Shown one piece after another: positions 1-6,796 of a stretch of DNA of 13,951 bases. A program made the position numbers and the translations under genes. The stretch is from positions 1-13,951 of the forward strand of contig JAEMQC010000060.1 of NCBI GenBank assembly GCA_022758985.1, in the 5' to 3' direction. The notes beneath the pieces are model-generated. The model worked only from the letters and a program-made list of their open reading frames with translations. It made no database searches and had not been told where the DNA came from. Source of the DNA: Campylobacteraceae bacterium (GTDB lineage: Bacteria > Campylobacterota > Campylobacteria > Campylobacterales > UBA6016). Position 1 is the stretch's first letter. Every line of letters begins with the position of its first letter.

Positions 1-314
1 GCATAGACAGAATAACCTACAATTTCAGGAATTCCATTTGTTTGCTTTACAAATCTAATTTGCCACCAACCTCTATAATACATTCCTTTATTAGTAGGTG
101 CGTATCCAGACGTGGTTTCAAACCTCGCATCTTTTGGATCAAACTTATGCTCACTAAGCGCTAAATGTTGTGTGTACCTAATATGTTCTAAGACTTGGTA
201 TGTCGCAAGAGCCAGCTTATCATCTCTAAAATACGATGTGGCGACGGCCGACATAATACCTATTAGTATAACGATAAAGATTAGTTCAATGGTGGTAAAC
301 GCTTTTTTTATCAT
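1..314 (-). CDS. Type IV pilin-like / pseudopilin protein, N-terminal part (cut by window edge)
   Basis: This gene reads from the ATG at 314 and runs off the left edge, giving about 104 residues without a stop. The N-terminus is a class III prepilin signal: a short basic leader MIKKA, then Phe-Thr-Thr-Ile-Glu-Leu and a stretch of about 18 hydrophobic residues. The Glu at mature position +5, needed for pilin assembly in this family, is present. Cleavage by prepilin peptidase is expected between Ala5 and Phe6; Ala rather than Gly at -1 is a permitted variant. The region after the helix is polar and aromatic (GMYYRGWWQIRF), as in a pilin globular head. An in-frame TAA at 332-330 with no other ATG between fixes the start. 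No strong Shine-Dalgarno site is visible. It lies just after the acl terminator, so it is probably transcribed separately. Whether it is a pilus subunit, a type II secretion pseudopilin or a competence minor pilin cannot be told from this fragment. Confidence 0.8.
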   Translation of the reverse strand, partial: MIKKAFTTIELIFIVILIGIMSAVATSYFRDDKLALATYQVLEHIRYTQHLALSEHKFDPKDARFETTSGYAPTNKGMYYRGWWQIRFVKQTNGIPEIVGYSVY

Positions 315-337
315 CGTCAGAACCGTTACTTAGTGAG

Positions 338-352
338 ATTTTACTGATTTTA
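338..352 (-). promoter_or_regulatory. Candidate promoter of the pilin-like gene
   Basis: Two closely spaced TAAAAT hexamers (352-347 and 343-338, minus strand) match the sigma-70 -10 consensus at five of six positions. They lie immediately after the T-tract of the acl terminator and 24 to 33 bases before the pilin ATG. There is no clear -35 box, which is usual for Campylobacterota, where the upstream region is simply T-rich. This rests on motif and position only. Confidence 0.35.
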
Positions 353-353
353 C

Positions 354-396
354 AAAAAAGAAGTTAAAGGGCGGAAAGGGAGAGGACAATCCGCCC
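354..396 (-). terminator. Rho-independent terminator after aclBA
   Basis: On the minus strand a 7-bp perfect stem GGGCGGA / TCCGCCC (396-390 with 375-369) encloses a 14-base loop. It is followed by TTTAACTT and a run of T ending at 354. It begins 24 bases past the aclA stop codon. A G+C-rich stem followed by T-rich sequence is the classic intrinsic terminator form, and it marks the end of the aclBA transcript. Confidence 0.75.
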
Positions 397-420
397 GGAG
401 AGAGAAAACAAAGCGAAAGA

Positions 421-2238
421 CTAAATATCTTCCGCCTTTTTGACATCATAAAGAATATCTTCCCACGGATGTCTATACATCGGCATTGCAAGACGTTTTT
501 CGTCAAGCACGTGTCCGATGAAGCCTATACATCTGCCTAGTACAAAGAATGCGTTTAGAGCGCCCGCTTCGATGAATACATCCATCTCTTCATCAGAGTA
601 GCCTAGCGCCCTCCACATATCTATCATAAGTACGCCAATAGTGCCGTCGACGTTTAGAATCAGGTTGTCTTTTTTGCTGGTCGTTAGCTTTTCAACCTCG
701 AGCGCATAGTCTAGTAGCGGGCTAGCAGGGAAATGCTCGCTTACATATTTTTTGAGTCCCGACACCCTAAGGTCAGGGTTTCTAACGGATTTAATTCTGT
801 GTCCGATTCCAGGAATCGGAATCCCTTGTTTTTTCATATAGTCGATAAACTCTGACGGAGTTAGGTTGTTATCATAGCCGTATTTGAAATATTTTGCCGC
901 ACCGTCTATCGCGCCGCCAAATCTAGGTCCGATAGTAAGAAGACCAGTCACAACGGAGCTAATAACATCTTTGCCCGCTCTTGCCGTAACTCTCGCATTG
1001 TGTGCACCAGATACCGCAGGGCCGTGGTCTGCAACAGTTTTGACGACTGTTTCGATGAAGTTTGTAGCCCATTTTGGATATCTCTTTTTGAACCACAAAA
1101 GGCTCATAACATCACCGATGCTAAAGCCCGTGTCAGGCGTAGCAACGCTGGATATCGGATAACCGGCATAAGTAGCCTCATCGCCTCTATCGTCGGAGAT
1201 TGTACAAATAAAGTTTTTCGCTTTTCTAGAAGATGGCAGTTTGTTTAGTACCGGCTCTTCTATCTCGCCTATTACACCTTCATTTCTTAGCTTTGTATAT
1301 ACCTCTTTGATTTTTGCAGGCAGGTCGTTAAAGCTTGCCGGTACATATATACCCGCATCAGCCATAGCTTTGTTCTTTGCTGCCGCAGTTTCAGCGTCCG
1401 CATTTGCGCTAGCGCCCGCATGACCAAACTGTACGCCGGAGCTAAAGTGTTTGGCTATCGTGCCTATACACCATGCGATGATAGGTTTTTTGATTTTGCC
1501 GCTTTTTACCGCCTCAATGACTTTGTACTCTTCCGTGCCGCCCACTTCGCCTAGGAGCACCATGTATTTGACCGCAGGGTTGCTCTCCATTCTAAGAAGG
1601 TTATCTATAAATACGCTTCCGACAAATCTATCGCCGCCTATCGCAACACCCTCGGCAATACCGTCTGCATTGATAGCTATGATATTTGAAAGTTCGTTAA
1701 ATAGACCGCCTGATCTTGTCACAAGTCCGCAACTTCCGGCTCTGTGAAGCTTTGAGTTGATGATATTCTCGATAGTTCCGCCGACGTTTGCTATTTTAAA
1801 CGCACCAGGGACAATAGCGCCGACCGTTGCAGGTCCGATCAGAATAATGCCAGCATCACGTGCCGCTCGGTTCATACGTCTTGCCATTCTCTCTGGTATT
1901 CCCTCGGCCGTTACCATAATGGTCCTAAACTGTTTGCCCATCTCAATCGCTTCCATAGTAACATCATAAGCCGTTCTAAAAGAGGCGAAGTTAAGAAGCA
2001 CATCGGCATTTGGATGGGCCGCCGCAGCTTCTTTGGTGTTTTTGTATAGAGATATCATTATCTCGTCAGCGCCCCAGAAGAACTTGTCAAACTTGTCCTC
2101 GGTGGAAGGCGCTACGATAGCTGCAACTGATGGAGTTTTTCTACCGATTACGTAGTCGTAATCGAGCATTCTTTGAATTGCGCTTTTGTTGTTGTTCCAA
2201 AAAATCGCTTGTGTTTCTTTTGTAAATAGTGCACTCAT
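421..2238 (-). CDS. aclA: ATP citrate lyase, large (alpha) subunit
   Basis: With AclB this enzyme turns citrate, ATP and CoA into acetyl-CoA, oxaloacetate, ADP and phosphate, the citrate-cleaving step of the reductive TCA cycle, in the cytosol. The 605 residues match the C-terminal half of animal ACLY. An N-terminal CoA-binding/CoA-ligase part (about 1-330) carries the phosphorylated histidine in FGHAGAS (His273). A citrate-synthase-like citryl-CoA lyase part (about 340-605) has DHGPAVSGAHN (His405), GIGHR (His480) and NVDGTIGV (Asp531), corresponding to the lyase catalytic His-His-Asp. Length is normal for the two-subunit enzyme and nothing is missing. The ATG at 2238 has AGGGGG six bases upstream, and that site overlaps the aclB stop codon, so translation is probably coupled. 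This is distinct from the Aquificales two-enzyme route (citryl-CoA synthetase plus a separate lyase), because the lyase domain is fused here. Confidence 0.97.
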   Translation of the reverse strand: MSALFTKETQAIFWNNNKSAIQRMLDYDYVIGRKTPSVAAIVAPSTEDKFDKFFWGADEIMISLYKNTKEAAAAHPNADVLLNFASFRTAYDVTMEAIEMGKQFRTIMVTAEGIPERMARRMNRAARDAGIILIGPATVGAIVPGAFKIANVGGTIENIINSKLHRAGSCGLVTRSGGLFNELSNIIAINADGIAEGVAIGGDRFVGSVFIDNLLRMESNPAVKYMVLLGEVGGTEEYKVIEAVKSGKIKKPIIAWCIGTIAKHFSSGVQFGHAGASANADAETAAAKNKAMADAGIYVPASFNDLPAKIKEVYTKLRNEGVIGEIEEPVLNKLPSSRKAKNFICTISDDRGDEATYAGYPISSVATPDTGFSIGDVMSLLWFKKRYPKWATNFIETVVKTVADHGPAVSGAHNARVTARAGKDVISSVVTGLLTIGPRFGGAIDGAAKYFKYGYDNNLTPSEFIDYMKKQGIPIPGIGHRIKSVRNPDLRVSGLKKYVSEHFPASPLLDYALEVEKLTTSKKDNLILNVDGTIGVLMIDMWRALGYSDEEMDVFIEAGALNAFFVLGRCIGFIGHVLDEKRLAMPMYRHPWEDILYDVKKAEDI

Positions 2239-2248
2239 CTTATTCCCC

Positions 2249-3559
2249 CTACTTCTCTAGCGCCATTCTAACGATGTCTGTTACATGCGTTTCAGGTCCG
2301 TAAACTTCTATATAAAGCCCTAGCCTATCTGCGGCCTCTTTGATGTCTTTTAGACCTTTTTCGTAGTTAGGCCCGCCTCTTCTTACGTAGATTCTAGTGC
2401 CTACCGCTTTCATCTTATCCGCATATTTTTCAAACGCTTGGATAATACCGGTAAACGTTTTTGCAACATCGGTAAAGTTCGCAATTGCGCCGCCGATGAT
2501 TAGAATCTTGTCTCTGCCTTTCGGGTCTTTTTCTCTTGTCATCAAATCAAGCACGGTTGATGCGTAAAACTCGGTCTCGCCAGTCGTAGGGCCGCCTGAG
2601 TATTCGCCGTAGTTTGCAAGGTCTTCTACGTTTCCACTTAGGTCTGCAATGGTATCGGCATACACAACCGATGCGCCGCCGCCTGCAACCATAGTCCAGA
2701 TACGACCTTTTGGATTTAGAACCGTTAGTTTTAGTGATGCGCCAGATTTTGCGTCGGCTTCCGCTATAGCTTTTTCTTCAGGAGAGAGCTCTTCCATACC
2801 AAACGCAGTCGGATATTCGATATCGCCCCATATTTCTCTCATAAGAAACCCGGCAGTATCGTCAAGTCTCGCGACAAGGTCAAGAAGTTCGCATCTGTCG
2901 CCTTGCATAACTATCGGGTTGATTTCAAGGTATGCAAAGTTTAAGTCTCTATAGAATTTGAAAAATGCTACCGCAAAGTCGCCGAATGATTTTTTGTCTT
3001 TGATGTCCGCAGGGATTGCAGCTCTAACTTTTGCTTCCATTTCGGCATCAGACATCGTGATAGGAATAGCTACTTCTACGACTTTTTCATCCCAGCCCTC
3101 TTCAACTTCCATACCGCCCTCAGCAGACATATAAAGCACGTCGTCTTCGCCGACAACCGTAGCAGAGATGTAATACTCTTCTTCTTGAGAGTGCGGTGTA
3201 AAAGGCTCAACTATAAAGTGAGTAAGCTTTCCATGTTGTCCGCTAAGAAGCTTTGTCTCTTCCTTTCTTTTTTCATCTATCCAAGACGCCGCTTTGTCAA
3301 GGGTAACATCGCCCGGTTTTTGGTCTTTGAACAAAACAAGATTGTTTTTCCCTCTTTTACCAAATAGCATGTCCGGTTTTGCAACTAGCGGCTTACTGTT
3401 TAGCCACTCATAGCCCGGTTCTTTAGCTTTAGCTTTTAGTTCTGCGCCGCTTGTTACCAAAACAGACTCAAAACCGTATTTAAAACCGGTAAAATATTTG
3501 TCCCATACTTTGGCGAACAGCGCTTTGCCGTCATACTCTCTAATAGCTCTTTGCGCCAT
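2249..3559 (-). CDS. aclB: ATP citrate lyase, small (beta) subunit
   Basis: This is the ATP-grasp and citrate-binding subunit of ATP citrate lyase, matching the N-terminal half of animal ACLY. Taking the start at 3559 gives 436 residues. Visible landmarks are KPDMLFGKRG (61-70), FIVEPF (115-120) and the ATP-grasp metal-site motif LEINP (211-215). The citrate-binding fold follows with GGGASVVYAD (293-302), GEYSGGP (318-324) and GGAIANFTDV (356-365). The frame opens upstream at a TTG (3586), but that codon lies within or beside the predicted promoter and has no Shine-Dalgarno site. The ATG at 3559 has AGGAG six bases away, so I choose it. The next gene, aclA, starts ten bases after this stop. 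LEINP and the GGA loop are shared with succinyl-CoA synthetase beta, but the long citrate-binding part and the following aclA exclude that enzyme. Confidence 0.96.
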   Translation of the reverse strand: MAQRAIREYDGKALFAKVWDKYFTGFKYGFESVLVTSGAELKAKAKEPGYEWLNSKPLVAKPDMLFGKRGKNNLVLFKDQKPGDVTLDKAASWIDEKRKEETKLLSGQHGKLTHFIVEPFTPHSQEEEYYISATVVGEDDVLYMSAEGGMEVEEGWDEKVVEVAIPITMSDAEMEAKVRAAIPADIKDKKSFGDFAVAFFKFYRDLNFAYLEINPIVMQGDRCELLDLVARLDDTAGFLMREIWGDIEYPTAFGMEELSPEEKAIAEADAKSGASLKLTVLNPKGRIWTMVAGGGASVVYADTIADLSGNVEDLANYGEYSGGPTTGETEFYASTVLDLMTREKDPKGRDKILIIGGAIANFTDVAKTFTGIIQAFEKYADKMKAVGTRIYVRRGGPNYEKGLKDIKEAADRLGLYIEVYGPETHVTDIVRMALEK

Positions 3560-3565
3560 AGACCT

Positions 3566-3570
3566 CTCCT
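3566..3570 (-). promoter_or_regulatory. Ribosome binding site deciding the aclB start
   Basis: AGGAG on the minus strand, within the purine run GAGGAGAGG, lies six bases before the ATG at 3559. It supports that start over the upstream in-frame TTG at 3586, which would add nine residues (MINYEEERS). Confidence 0.8.
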
Positions 3571-3586
3571 CTTCGTAATTTATCAA

Positions 3587-3595
3587 ATTGTAACA
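3587..3595 (-). promoter_or_regulatory. Extended -10 promoter of aclBA
   Basis: The minus strand reads TGTTACAAT, a TG-n extended -10 followed by TACAAT (five of six consensus positions). It is preceded by about 25 bases of nearly pure A/T, with no -35 box. Transcription would start near 3580, giving a leader of about 20 bases that contains the aclB Shine-Dalgarno site. The placement fits a dedicated acl promoter in the 85-base gap after the membrane protein gene. No operator repeat is apparent. Confidence 0.5.
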
Positions 3596-3644
3596 TTTTT
3601 AATAAATAAAAAATTTAAAGAGGACAAAATGAGGCTATATAGAA

Positions 3645-4844
3645 TTAGAACGTGTTTACTTTAGTAACATAAAAGTCTGCTACTTTACTATTACTGTATA
3701 CTATTGAAACTTTTTTGCTATTTTTGAGCGGTTTTTGACCAACTATATAATCGCTACCTCTATTGATTCCATAAAATCTTAGCCGAAGAGCCATCTCCTG
3801 ATCTAGTACCGTACATTCGGTAGCGCCGATACTTTTTAGCTTTAAAGCTAGCTCTTTTGCAACATGGTATTTGTATGCAAAGTGCTTACTCTTATCGTCT
3901 ATCAGCATATAAAGCGGTCTATTGAAAAAGGATATGAGAAAACTAAGAAATAAGGATGAGACTAAAACTATAAAACCGATTTTGTAGACTCTTTTGTTTT
4001 TACCAATTCTAATCCTGTATGATGCAAAAAACGTTCTAACCATAAACGGAATGGCCAAAACGACAAAAGGCGCAAAATCATAAAGCATTATTTTTTGCCT
4101 AAAAGATAGAATCAGCGAAAAGACAAGAGCCCAAAACGATATATACCACCCTATAGGTCTATCTTCGGGCTTTATCTTATATATCGCAAATACAAAGTAG
4201 AAAAACAAAAACGGAGAGAATATAAGCAGATAAATCCCAAGCGTATCAAGAAAAAAGCTTTGCGGCTTACCGCCGGTATCAAATCCAAAAATCGTCATGG
4301 AGATACCAAAAAGCGCTATGCTTACTATGATTAGCCAATTATCCTTTTTGTGCACGGCATAAAAGATAAGCGACAAAAACAGTATCGCAAAAGCGCCATC
4401 TAGTACGGAAGATAAGGCCAAAACGGCGAACGATAGCCAGCTTCTGCCCCTTTTGTGCAGATAGATAAACAGAAGCGTCATGAAAATTACGACGGAAGAT
4501 TTCATCACCAAAAGCGCCGAAAGCCCCGAGGCTGGCAAAAGACAAAAAAGTATTGTGGCGAGCCTAGCGTCCTCGATACGTTTCACCACATCAAGGCTTA
4601 CCCTATAAAACAAAATCAAAGAAGCAAAGAAAGTGAAGATAAAAAAGCTTCTTAGTCCATAGTCGTTTTGTCCAAAAATCGAGCAAAAGAGTCTAACTAT
4701 AATGCCCAGATAGCCGCTATCGAAGTAAAAAATAGTCGCTTCGTAGTAGCTAATAGATAGATAATTTGGGTATATGAGTATAAGAAGGCAGTAGCAAAAT
4801 AAAAAAGCTGCAAAAACGCTCTTTTCGCCGAGTAATTTAATCAT
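3645..4844 (-). CDS. Polytopic membrane protein, GT-C glycosyltransferase-like
   Basis: I do not recognise a named family member. The 399 residues contain about ten hydrophobic segments (roughly 8-27, 63-82, 93-128, 136-162, 170-187, 201-222, 231-248, 254-272, 288-308) and a soluble C-terminal tail of about 90 residues. The layout resembles GT-C glycosyltransferases of the GT39/ArnT type. After the first membrane helix comes ISYYEATIFYF (31-41), then YLGIIVRLFCSIFG and a YGLRS element, paralleling the family's acidic first loop, the 'lfG' segment and 'alR' element. Glu35 would be the candidate catalytic or metal acid, but the usual Asp-Glu pair is not seen. Such enzymes move sugars from lipid-linked donors in the inner membrane. 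It stands alone between the terminator after the amidotransferase gene and the acl promoter. The ATG at 4844 has no Shine-Dalgarno site and may begin a leaderless message. Membrane location is certain; transferase function is tentative. Confidence 0.6.
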   Translation of the reverse strand: MIKLLGEKSVFAAFLFCYCLLILIYPNYLSISYYEATIFYFDSGYLGIIVRLFCSIFGQNDYGLRSFFIFTFFASLILFYRVSLDVVKRIEDARLATILFCLLPASGLSALLVMKSSVVIFMTLLFIYLHKRGRSWLSFAVLALSSVLDGAFAILFLSLIFYAVHKKDNWLIIVSIALFGISMTIFGFDTGGKPQSFFLDTLGIYLLIFSPFLFFYFVFAIYKIKPEDRPIGWYISFWALVFSLILSFRQKIMLYDFAPFVVLAIPFMVRTFFASYRIRIGKNKRVYKIGFIVLVSSLFLSFLISFFNRPLYMLIDDKSKHFAYKYHVAKELALKLKSIGATECTVLDQEMALRLRFYGINRGSDYIVGQKPLKNSKKVSIVYSNSKVADFYVTKVNTF

Positions 4845-4850
4845 TTTAAG

Positions 4851-4856
4851 ATTTTA
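4851..4856 (-). promoter_or_regulatory. Candidate -10 element for a leaderless membrane protein mRNA
   Basis: TAAAAT (4856-4851) follows the terminator T-run directly and ends seven bases before the A of the ATG at 4844. Transcription from this -10 would therefore start at or next to the start codon. That agrees with the absence of any Shine-Dalgarno sequence before this gene. The surrounding 13-mer TTTTTGTAAAATC also occurs before the pilin-like gene. Confidence 0.35.
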
Positions 4857-4857
4857 C

Positions 4858-4891
4858 AAAAAGCCGCTTAAAGGGGCAGCCTGCCTTGGCT
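4858..4891 (-). terminator. Probable intrinsic terminator ending the nine-gene run
   Basis: Starting two bases after the TAA at 4896-4894, the minus strand can fold AGCC (4891-4888) with GGCT (4865-4862) and AAGG (4887-4884) with CCTT (4874-4871). CA/TG pairs lie further in, with small bulges. Five T residues follow at 4862-4858. The stem is imperfect, so this is weaker than the acl terminator. Position and T-run support it. Confidence 0.45.
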
Positions 4892-4893
4892 CA

Positions 4894-5463
4894 TTATAGT
4901 TTGAGGAAGTTTTCGAATATCTTGTGGCCGTACTCCGAGAGTATAGACTCAGGGTGAAACTGTACGCCATATATTGGCTTGCCTTCAACCTCTAGCGCCA
5001 TTATCTCGCCGTCATCGGCGCTAAATGCCGTTGGAATGATGCAAGATGGGACGCTCTCTTTGTTTACGATAAGAGAGTGGTATCTGGTGGCCGTAAACTC
5101 TTTTGGAATATCTTTGAATATCGGCGACTCTTTGGCGATTTGCATTTTTGAAGTTTTACCGTGCATCATATTCCCGGCTCTCTCTACTTTTGCGCCGAAA
5201 GCTTGCCCTATCGCCTGATGACCTAGACATATTCCCAAAATAGGTATCCTATCTCCAAGCCCTCTTATAACCTCAAGGCTAACTCCCGCTTCGTTTGGCG
5301 TCGAAGGCCCCGGAGAGATAATTATCTTCTCTGGATGTAGCGCCTCTATCTCCTCCACGCTCATCTCGTCGTTTCTGATTACCTTCAAATCTGCGCCGAG
5401 CTCTTTAAAGTACTGAACTACGTTATAGGTGAAACTATCATAATTATCTATCATCAAAACCAT
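4894..5463 (-). CDS. trpG: Glutamine amidotransferase: anthranilate or aminodeoxychorismate synthase component II
   Basis: This class I glutamine amidotransferase hydrolyses glutamine and passes ammonia to a TrpE or PabB partner acting on chorismate, for tryptophan or folate synthesis in the cytosol. From the ATG at 5463 it has 189 residues, normal for a stand-alone subunit. It starts with the family signature IDNYDSFTYN, has the oxyanion segment ISPGPSTP (49-56), the nucleophile in GICLGH (Cys79) and the rest of the triad in FHPES (His170, Glu172). An in-frame TTG at 5478 would add five residues. The ATG has AAGGA seven bases upstream and is preferred. It starts one base after the endonuclease IV stop (TGATATG), so translation is probably coupled, and a likely terminator follows. 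No trpE or pabB is nearby. Sequence alone does not separate TrpG from PabA, and one protein often serves both partners, so the symbol is provisional. Confidence 0.9.
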   Translation of the reverse strand: MVLMIDNYDSFTYNVVQYFKELGADLKVIRNDEMSVEEIEALHPEKIIISPGPSTPNEAGVSLEVIRGLGDRIPILGICLGHQAIGQAFGAKVERAGNMMHGKTSKMQIAKESPIFKDIPKEFTATRYHSLIVNKESVPSCIIPTAFSADDGEIMALEVEGKPIYGVQFHPESILSEYGHKIFENFLKL

Positions 5464-5464
5464 A

Positions 5465-6319
5465 TCAATTTCCTTCAAAAGACCTGAGAAGTTTTATCTC
5501 TTGGGGCCACATATCTTCGTTTGGCGTCTCGAGAATGAGCGGAATATTATCAAAACGCGAATCGGACATAATAAATCTAAAGCACTCCATGCCTATCGCA
5601 CCCTCTCCCAAGTTATCGTGCCTGTCAAGTTTTGAGCCGATACCGCCTTTCGAGTCATTAATATGCATTCCTCTAAGATATGAAAATCCTACTATACTAT
5701 CGAACTCGGCAAACGTCCTCTCAAAACCATCCTTATCTCTTAGCTCATAGCCGGAGGCAAACATATGGCACGTATCCAGACATACGCCGACTCTGCTTTT
5801 GTCGTTTGTTAGCTCTATAAGCCTTGCAAGATGCTCGAAGCGGTATCCAAGATTACTTCCCTGTCCGGCTGTATTTTCTATAACCAGCACGACCTCTTTT
5901 GTTTTTGCTATCGTCTCGTTCATCGCCTCCGCTATGAGTTTCAGACACTCTTCTTCGGAGATTTTCCTAAGGTGACTTCCCGGATGAAAGTTTAACAGCT
6001 TCAGCCCCAGCTCTTCAGTGCGTCTGGCCTCATCCAAAAAAGCATCCATCGATTTTTCTCTAGACTCGCTATCCGGAGAACCCAGATTTATCAAATATCC
6101 GTCATGTGGCAAAACGGCCTCAGAAGCAAAACCGCACTCCTTCATATTTGCCCTAAATGCGTCTATCGTCTTATCGTCATACTCTTTTGCGCTCCATTGT
6201 CTTTGGTTTTTCAAAAACATCGCAAATGCGTTTGCGCCTATAGCTTTTGCATTCAGCGGAGCGTTAAACACCCCGCCGGAAATACTGACGTGTGCACCCA
6301 CCATTTTTTTAGTTGCCAT
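5465..6319 (-). CDS. nfo: Endonuclease IV (AP endonuclease)
   Basis: This enzyme cuts DNA on the 5' side of abasic sites and trims blocked 3' ends in base excision repair. The 284-residue protein is a complete TIM-barrel enzyme beginning GAHVSISGG. All nine ligands of the three-zinc cluster can be placed at a constant +3 offset from E. coli Nfo: His72, His112 (NFHPGS), Glu148 (VIENTAG), Asp182 and His185 (CLDTCHMFASG), His219 (MHINDSK), Asp232 and His234 (LDRHDNLGEG) and Glu264 (LETP). The start at 6319 overlaps the lipoprotein gene by 11 bases and has AAGG about nine bases upstream. A second ATG at 6304 lacks a ribosome site. Its place at the end of a sensory operon, next to a possibly oxidant-sensing CZB receptor, hints at co-expression under damaging conditions, but simple operon crowding is equally possible. 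Confidence 0.97.
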   Translation of the reverse strand: MATKKMVGAHVSISGGVFNAPLNAKAIGANAFAMFLKNQRQWSAKEYDDKTIDAFRANMKECGFASEAVLPHDGYLINLGSPDSESREKSMDAFLDEARRTEELGLKLLNFHPGSHLRKISEEECLKLIAEAMNETIAKTKEVVLVIENTAGQGSNLGYRFEHLARLIELTNDKSRVGVCLDTCHMFASGYELRDKDGFERTFAEFDSIVGFSYLRGMHINDSKGGIGSKLDRHDNLGEGAIGMECFRFIMSDSRFDNIPLILETPNEDMWPQEIKLLRSFEGN

Positions 6320-6770
6320 CCAGAAACCTTACAGAAAATTTGAAACCGCTATTTCTTTCAATAAAACTTGCGCTTTTTGCGTCTACTTTATAAGTGATAT
6401 CATAATAGCGCTCAGTCGCTTCCTGGATAAAACCGGTAGCGGTTTCGGTTATTTTTGAGTCTATTTTTAGCGGTTTTCGGCTTAGAATATCGCTAAAGAG
6501 GCTCCCGTAGAGCTCTCTTGAGACATATTCTCTTATGAAAGTCTCGCTTTTTATGCAGTCAGAGTTAATACACACATAATCGTCAAAGTCGATTCTAAAA
6601 ACTGGAACGCCAAGCGAGTAGACTTCCATTGTTTTTTTGTCGTCAAATTCGTTTAAAAATCCCATGTCGGCAAATTTGACGCTCTTTGAGGTTATGGATA
6701 CGAAGATAGGTCTTGATATTTGGGGTTCTGTATTGGCGCATCCTGCAAACATGAGCGCCAACCAGAGCAA
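6309..6770 (-). CDS. Small putative lipoprotein of unknown function
   Basis: I do not recognise the family. The N-terminus is hydrophobic and ends in LALMFAGCAN, a lipobox-like sequence with Ala-Gly before the Cys that would be lipidated. Phe instead of Leu at -3 makes it imperfect. The mature part of about 143 residues is soluble, mixed alpha/beta in character, with a close Cys pair (VCINSDC) that could form a disulfide in the periplasm. The start is unclear. The TTG at 6770 leaves a signal of only ten residues with no positive charge and no ribosome site. The open frame extends upstream to 6848 without ATG, GTG or TTG. An ATA at 6800, seven bases after AAAAAGG, would give a proper signal (IAVFFSRLSLLLWLALMFAGC). 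The gene sits between a receiver gene and nfo, overlapping nfo by 11 bases. Confidence 0.65.
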   Translation of the reverse strand: MLWLALMFAGCANTEPQISRPIFVSITSKSVKFADMGFLNEFDDKKTMEVYSLGVPVFRIDFDDYVCINSDCIKSETFIREYVSRELYGSLFSDILSRKPLKIDSKITETATGFIQEATERYYDITYKVDAKSASFIERNSGFKFSVRFLDGN

Positions 6771-6796
6771 AAGAGATAGTCTTGAGAAGAAAACGG

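Noticed and set aside
112..333. 73-codon plus-strand open frame near the left edge
   Set aside because: It is antisense to a gene with a clear type IV prepilin signal on the minus strand.
2249..3559. Succinyl-CoA synthetase beta subunit (sucC) as an alternative identity
   Set aside because: The protein carries ACLY-specific citrate-binding motifs and is followed by an alpha subunit with a fused citryl-CoA lyase domain.
3560..3644. Terminator or riboswitch in the gap before aclB
   Set aside because: No convincing hairpin is present. The gap holds only an A/T-rich promoter region and the ribosome site.
6018..6458. 146-codon plus-strand open frame opposite nfo and the lipoprotein gene
   Set aside because: It lies mostly antisense to zinc-site coding sequence of endonuclease IV, has low-complexity composition and no ribosome site. 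It is a shadow frame.
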